Assembly (NCBI RefSeq): GCF_001984575.1
Contig: NZ_LZNS01000001.1
Span: 7,615,061-7,679,060 of the forward strand
Source: Streptomyces sp. MP131-18
GTDB lineage: Bacteria; Actinomycetota; Actinomycetes; Streptomycetales; Streptomycetaceae
Direction of reading: 5' to 3'
DNA: 64,000 bases
The first letter of the stretch is position 1, and every line of letters starts with the position of its first letter. The notes under the pieces are model-generated. The model searched no databases and was not told the origin of the DNA. It saw only the letters and a program-made list of their open reading frames with translations. The position numbers and the translations under genes are program-made. This document shows, piece after piece, positions 60,457 through 64,000 of the stretch.

Positions 60457-61053
60457 ATGAACGGCGAAGCGGCGGACGTGCTCGGCGCGGTGGGGCCGCG
60501 GCTGCGCGCGCTGCGTCGCGAGCGGGGCATCACCCTGGCCGAGCTCTCCGTGACGACCGGAGTGTCGGAGAGCACCCTGTCCCGGCTGGAGAGCGGGCAG
60601 CGCCGGGCGACCCTGGAGTTGCTGCTGCCGCTCGCCCGCACCTACGACGTTCCGTTGGACGACCTCGTGGGTGCCCCGCGCACCGGCGACCCCCGCATCC
60701 ACCTGAAGCCACTCCGGCGGTTCGGGATGGTCTTCGTGCCGCTGTCCCGGCGGCCGGGCGGGACGCAGGCGTTCAAGATGATCATTCCGGCCCGGCCGGA
60801 ACCGCTCGAACCGACCCCGCAGACGCACGAGGGCTTCGAGTGGCTGTACGTGCTCAACGGCCGTCTGCGGTTGGTGCTCGGGGAGCACGACCTGACGTTG
60901 CCGCCCGGTGAGGCCGCCGAGTTCGACACGTCGATGCCGCACTGGCTGGGCAGCGCGGACGGCGGCACGGTCGAGCTTCTCATCCTGTTCGGCCTGCAAG
61001 GGGTGCGCGCGCACGTGCGCGCCGGCGCACGTCCGCCTCGGCCCGCCGGGTGA
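60457..61053 (+). CDS. XRE-family regulator with C-terminal cupin domain
   Basis: This is a 198-residue protein: an HTH (RLRALRRERGITLAELSVTT, ESTLSRLESGQRRATLELLL; residues ~12-60) and a cupin sensor (~110-190) with EGFEWLYVLNGRLRLVLG and PPGEAAEFDTSMPHWLGS. Such HTH-cupin proteins sense small molecules and often control adjacent divergent genes, here the methyltransferase. The ATG at 60457 is 8-20 nt after the inverted repeat, suggesting autoregulation. There is no strong ribosome site, so the mRNA may be nearly leaderless. Confidence 0.87.
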   Translation: MNGEAADVLGAVGPRLRALRRERGITLAELSVTTGVSESTLSRLESGQRRATLELLLPLARTYDVPLDDLVGAPRTGDPRIHLKPLRRFGMVFVPLSRRPGGTQAFKMIIPARPEPLEPTPQTHEGFEWLYVLNGRLRLVLGEHDLTLPPGEAAEFDTSMPHWLGSADGGTVELLILFGLQGVRAHVRAGARPPRPAG

Positions 61054-61202
61054 CGATCCGGCCATCCGGCCCGGACACCATCGGACTGCCCGCCCGGGCG
61101 CCGCCTGCCGGACGGCCCCGGGACCCCTCCCGAGTCCCGCCGTCTAGCCTCACGCCCGATGAGGTCGGACCAAGAGCAGAACTCGGAGAGGAAGGCCCCC
61201 CT

Positions 61203-62687
61203 GTGAGGCACATCCGCTCATCCCGACGCGCGCCCCGGAGCCGTGGGCGGCTGCGGGCGGCCGGCGCCGTCCTGGCCGCGGGCGCGGCGGTGCTGGTCGT
61301 GCCGGCGGCGGCGCAGGCCGCCGCAGTACAGATCACGCCCGACGGCAGCGCCGTCACCGCCAGCACCAGCGACGAGAACGTGCCGACGAACGCCGTGGAC
61401 GACGACTACGACACCAGGTGGTCGGGCGAGGGCGACGGTGCCTGGCTGGAACTGGACCTCGGCTCGACCATGACCGTCAGCCACATCAAGCTCGCCGCGC
61501 ACCAGGGCACGGCCCGTCAGAACGTCTTCGAGCTCCAGTACTGGGACGGTTCGCGCTGGGGCACCGTGTACGAGGGCGAGACCAGCGGGACGACGAACGG
61601 CCTGGAGTCGTTCGCCTTCGAGCCCGTGCAGACGTCCAAGGTCCGCTACCTCGGCCACGGCTACACCGGTGACGGCGAGGGCGACTGGAACAGCCTCACC
61701 GAGGTCGAGGTCTGGGGCACCCCGGGCGACGACGACGGCGAGACCCCGCCCGACCCGCCCGACCCGCCCGGACGCACTATCGAGGCCGGCACCGCCGAGG
61801 AGCTGGCCGACGCGCTCGCCGACGCCGAGCCCGGGGACAGCATCGAGCTGGAGCCCGGCGACTACACCGGCACCTTCGACGCCACCGCCTCCGGCACCGC
61901 CGAGCGGCCCATCACCCTGACCGGGCCGCGCGACGCGGTCCTGTCCAACGACGACGGTTACGGCCTCCACCTGGACGGCGCCGACCACTGGAACCTGACG
62001 GGCTTCGCGGTGGCCGACTCGGCCAAGGGCATCGTGCTGGACGAGTCCGACCACGTCACCATCGACGGGGTCGAGGTGTACGACATCGGGTCGGAGGCGG
62101 TGCGCTTCCGCGCCGCCAGCTCCGACAACGTCATCCGGAACTCTTTCATCCACGACACCGGCCTGGAGGAGCCGCAGTACGGCGAGGGCATCTACATCGG
62201 CTCCTTTGTGGACCACTGGGACGACTTCGGTGAGGACGGCGGCGAGGGTCCCGACCGCAGCGACGCGAACCAGGTCCTGAACAACACCATCGGCCCGGAC
62301 GTCACGGCCGAGGCCGTGGACATCAAGGAGGGCACCACGGGGGGCGTCGTCAGCGGCAACACCTTCGACGGCGACGGCATTTCGGGCGAGAACTACGCCG
62401 ACTCCTGGATGGACCTCAAGGGCAACGGGTACCTCATCGCGTCCAACACCGGTACCTACGGCGGCGACGGCGAACTTCTCGACGGCTACCAGACCCACGA
62501 CCGCGTCGAGGGCTGGGGCTGCGGCAACACCTTCCGCGCCAACGACTCCGACCTCGGCGGCGCCGACGGCTACGCCATCAACGTGACCAACCAGAACGAC
62601 TGCGACGACGCGCCGAACGTCGTCACCTCGGACAACACCGTCACCGATGCCGGCAGCGGCCTGACCAACATCGACGTCACCGATTGA
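61203..62687 (+). CDS. Secreted discoidin (F5/8 C) plus right-handed beta-helix protein
   Basis: This is a 494-residue secreted protein with a signal peptide (residues ~1-38, ending AAQAA) and an F5/8 type C (CBM32-like) domain (~40-180: NAVDDDYDTRWSGEGDGAWL, ELDLGSTMTVSHIKLAAHQG). A DPPDPPDPP linker is followed by a parallel beta-helix (~200-494) with N/D-rich rungs such as LDESDHVTIDGVEVYDIGS and VVSGNTFDGDGI. Beta-helix enzymes include pectate and alginate lyases. No catalytic set can be named here. The GTG start follows GGAGAGGAAGG. The next gene is a homologue. Confidence 0.85.
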   Translation: MRHIRSSRRAPRSRGRLRAAGAVLAAGAAVLVVPAAAQAAAVQITPDGSAVTASTSDENVPTNAVDDDYDTRWSGEGDGAWLELDLGSTMTVSHIKLAAHQGTARQNVFELQYWDGSRWGTVYEGETSGTTNGLESFAFEPVQTSKVRYLGHGYTGDGEGDWNSLTEVEVWGTPGDDDGETPPDPPDPPGRTIEAGTAEELADALADAEPGDSIELEPGDYTGTFDATASGTAERPITLTGPRDAVLSNDDGYGLHLDGADHWNLTGFAVADSAKGIVLDESDHVTIDGVEVYDIGSEAVRFRAASSDNVIRNSFIHDTGLEEPQYGEGIYIGSFVDHWDDFGEDGGEGPDRSDANQVLNNTIGPDVTAEAVDIKEGTTGGVVSGNTFDGDGISGENYADSWMDLKGNGYLIASNTGTYGGDGELLDGYQTHDRVEGWGCGNTFRANDSDLGGADGYAINVTNQNDCDDAPNVVTSDNTVTDAGSGLTNIDVTD

Positions 62688-62732
62688 CGCCCGGGCGGGC
62701 CCTCCGAACCAATGGTTGAAAGAGGTCAACAA

Positions 62733-64000
62733 GTGATACGCATGCTGACAGCCTCGTTAGGCGTGGCGGCAGTGGTGGGAGCGGCGACCGTCGTGTCGGG
62801 CCCGCCGCCGGCCGAGGCCGCAACGCCGCTGCCGATCACCGCGGTGACGGCAAGCTCCGACGACGGCAATGTGCCGGCGAACGCCGTGGACGGGGATTTG
62901 TCCACGCGGTGGTCGGCCGAGGGGGACGGAGCCTGGATTCGTTTCGACCTCGGTACCGAGCAGACCGTCGGCTCGGTGTCGGTGGCCTGGCACCAGGGCG
63001 ACACGCGGCGTTCGACCTTCGACGTGCAGGTCTCGCAGAGCGGGTCGAGCTGGGCGACGGTTCTTCCGCGAGCTGTGAGCAGCGGTACCGGCACCGGTCC
63101 GGAGGACTACGACATCACCGATACGTCGGCGCGATACGTGCGGATCGTCGGGTACGGCAACACCGACAACGAGTGGACCAGCATCACCGAAGCCTCGGTC
63201 CTCGGCGCGGACGGGGAGGACCCCGGCGGCGACCTTCCCTACGGCACCGACGGCAACGGCAACCCCAGGACGGACGACTGCACGGTCAGTACCGACTCCG
63301 ACCCGCAGGAAGCCGTCGACGACGCCTCGGACGGGGATGTCGTCTGCGTCAAGCCGGGCGACTACTCCGACACGACGTTGACCGTCGACAAGGCGGTCAC
63401 GGTTCGCGCCAACGGCGTCGTCCGCGTGAAGAACATCGACGTCAGCGGCAGCGACGCGACCATCGACGGCTTCACCGTGGTGGGCGACGAGCTGGACGAC
63501 CCGTCAACCGGGATCAAGTTCACCGGCACCGGGCACACCATCATCAGGAACCTGGTCAACGGCAAGAACATTCACTACGCCATCGCGTGCGACTACGACG
63601 ATTGCGCCAGCGACGTGCTGATCTCCCGCAACACCGTGACCGGGACCAATAATTTCGGCGTCTACCTCTGGGGCGGCTCCGACATCACCGTCGAGTGGAA
63701 CAACATCTACGACCTGTGGACCGACGAGGGAAACGACGACGTCGACGGTATGCGCATCTGGGGCACCGGCCACCTGATCCGTAACAACTACATTCACGAT
63801 CTGAACGCCAGCAAGAGCGAGGGCGAACCGCACGCCGACTGCATTCAGAACTACCAGAACAGCAGCAGGACGGTCGAATCCTACGACGTCACGGTGGAGA
63901 ACAACTACTGCGTACGCGTCTCCGGCCAGTGCCTGATCATGCAGAACGGGAACCGTCCGACCGCCGACATCCGCGACTACACCTATCGCGGCAACGTGTG
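62733..64000 (+). CDS. Secreted discoidin plus beta-helix protein, C-terminus outside window
   Basis: At least 422 residues: signal peptide (MLTASLGVAAVVGAATVVSG...AEAA), an F5/8 type C domain (NAVDGDLSTRWSAEGDGAWI, RFDLGTEQTVGSVSVAWHQG), then a right-handed beta-helix with VLISRNTVTGTNNFGVYLWG, DITVEWNNIYDLWTDEG and IRNNYIHDLNASKSEGEPHA. It is a clear paralogue of the preceding gene, 45 nt upstream, so they form a pair. The start is GTG (62733) after AGAGG, or ATG three codons later. Function is likely polysaccharide binding or cleavage. Confidence 0.83.
   Translation, partial: MIRMLTASLGVAAVVGAATVVSGPPPAEAATPLPITAVTASSDDGNVPANAVDGDLSTRWSAEGDGAWIRFDLGTEQTVGSVSVAWHQGDTRRSTFDVQVSQSGSSWATVLPRAVSSGTGTGPEDYDITDTSARYVRIVGYGNTDNEWTSITEASVLGADGEDPGGDLPYGTDGNGNPRTDDCTVSTDSDPQEAVDDASDGDVVCVKPGDYSDTTLTVDKAVTVRANGVVRVKNIDVSGSDATIDGFTVVGDELDDPSTGIKFTGTGHTIIRNLVNGKNIHYAIACDYDDCASDVLISRNTVTGTNNFGVYLWGGSDITVEWNNIYDLWTDEGNDDVDGMRIWGTGHLIRNNYIHDLNASKSEGEPHADCIQNYQNSSRTVESYDVTVENNYCVRVSGQCLIMQNGNRPTADIRDYTYRGNV

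Overview
The window is about 70% GC with strong third-position GC bias, GTG/ATG starts and many 4-bp stop/start overlaps. It carries a complete type VII (ESX) secretion locus and many secreted enzymes with ricin-type lectin domains. All of this points to a chromosome of a Streptomyces-like actinomycete. No rRNA, tRNA or CRISPR array was recognised.

Region 1 (1-8.1 kb). The partial lutB and lutA are the end of a lactate-utilisation operon. Next comes a rhamnose catabolic unit: rhaI, a rhaD aldolase/dehydrogenase fusion and rhaB on the minus strand, divergent from the mutarotase gene rhaM, with a LacI-family regulator behind it. The divergent promoters are visible, and each is followed by a TGAATC-N-TTTCA-type operator. 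A YjbQ-family gene closes the region.

Region 2 (8.1-20.4 kb) looks like a plant cell-wall (pectin/rhamnogalacturonan) island. It holds a frameshifted GH5 gene, a secreted GH43 with a ricin domain, a sugar ABC importer without its ATPase, a GH35 remnant, a GntR regulator cut off by an IS5-type fragment, a secreted alpha/beta hydrolase with a ricin domain, and a PL11 rhamnogalacturonan lyase. The PL11 gene has a perfect palindrome of the same class as the rha operators, so polymer cleavage and rhamnose use may share one regulator.

Region 3 (20.5-38.6 kb) is the most unusual part. It contains three related methyltransferase copies (one broken and fused to an IS remnant), an O-methyltransferase-family gene, an ABC exporter, a PF14907-type nucleotidyltransferase, a GNAT protein, and a 19-codon gene with its own ribosome binding site and a 13-bp hairpin just downstream. 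It also has a fusion of a nucleoside-diphosphate-kinase-like domain to a nucleotidyltransferase, a class III aminotransferase, a double cupin_5 protein, a dedicated adenosylhomocysteinase, a diverged guanylate-kinase-like protein and an XRE/NB-ARC regulator. A GTTGTCCG...CGGACAAC element recurs before the tiny gene and in the ahcY/kinase divergent region. I read this as a candidate undescribed modified-peptide (RiPP-like) pathway with nucleotide chemistry. The product is unknown.

Region 4 (38.9-57.7 kb) is the ESX locus. Five small or medium putative substrates or helpers and a 785-aa protein precede eccC, eccD, mycP, eccB and eccE, with a 276-aa unknown, a membrane Ser/Thr kinase and an FHA protein after them.

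Region 5 (57.8-64 kb) has an N-terminally broken methyltransferase, a lipoprotein, a DinB-like protein, a methyltransferase divergent from an XRE-cupin regulator, and two secreted discoidin/beta-helix proteins, the second cut by the window edge.
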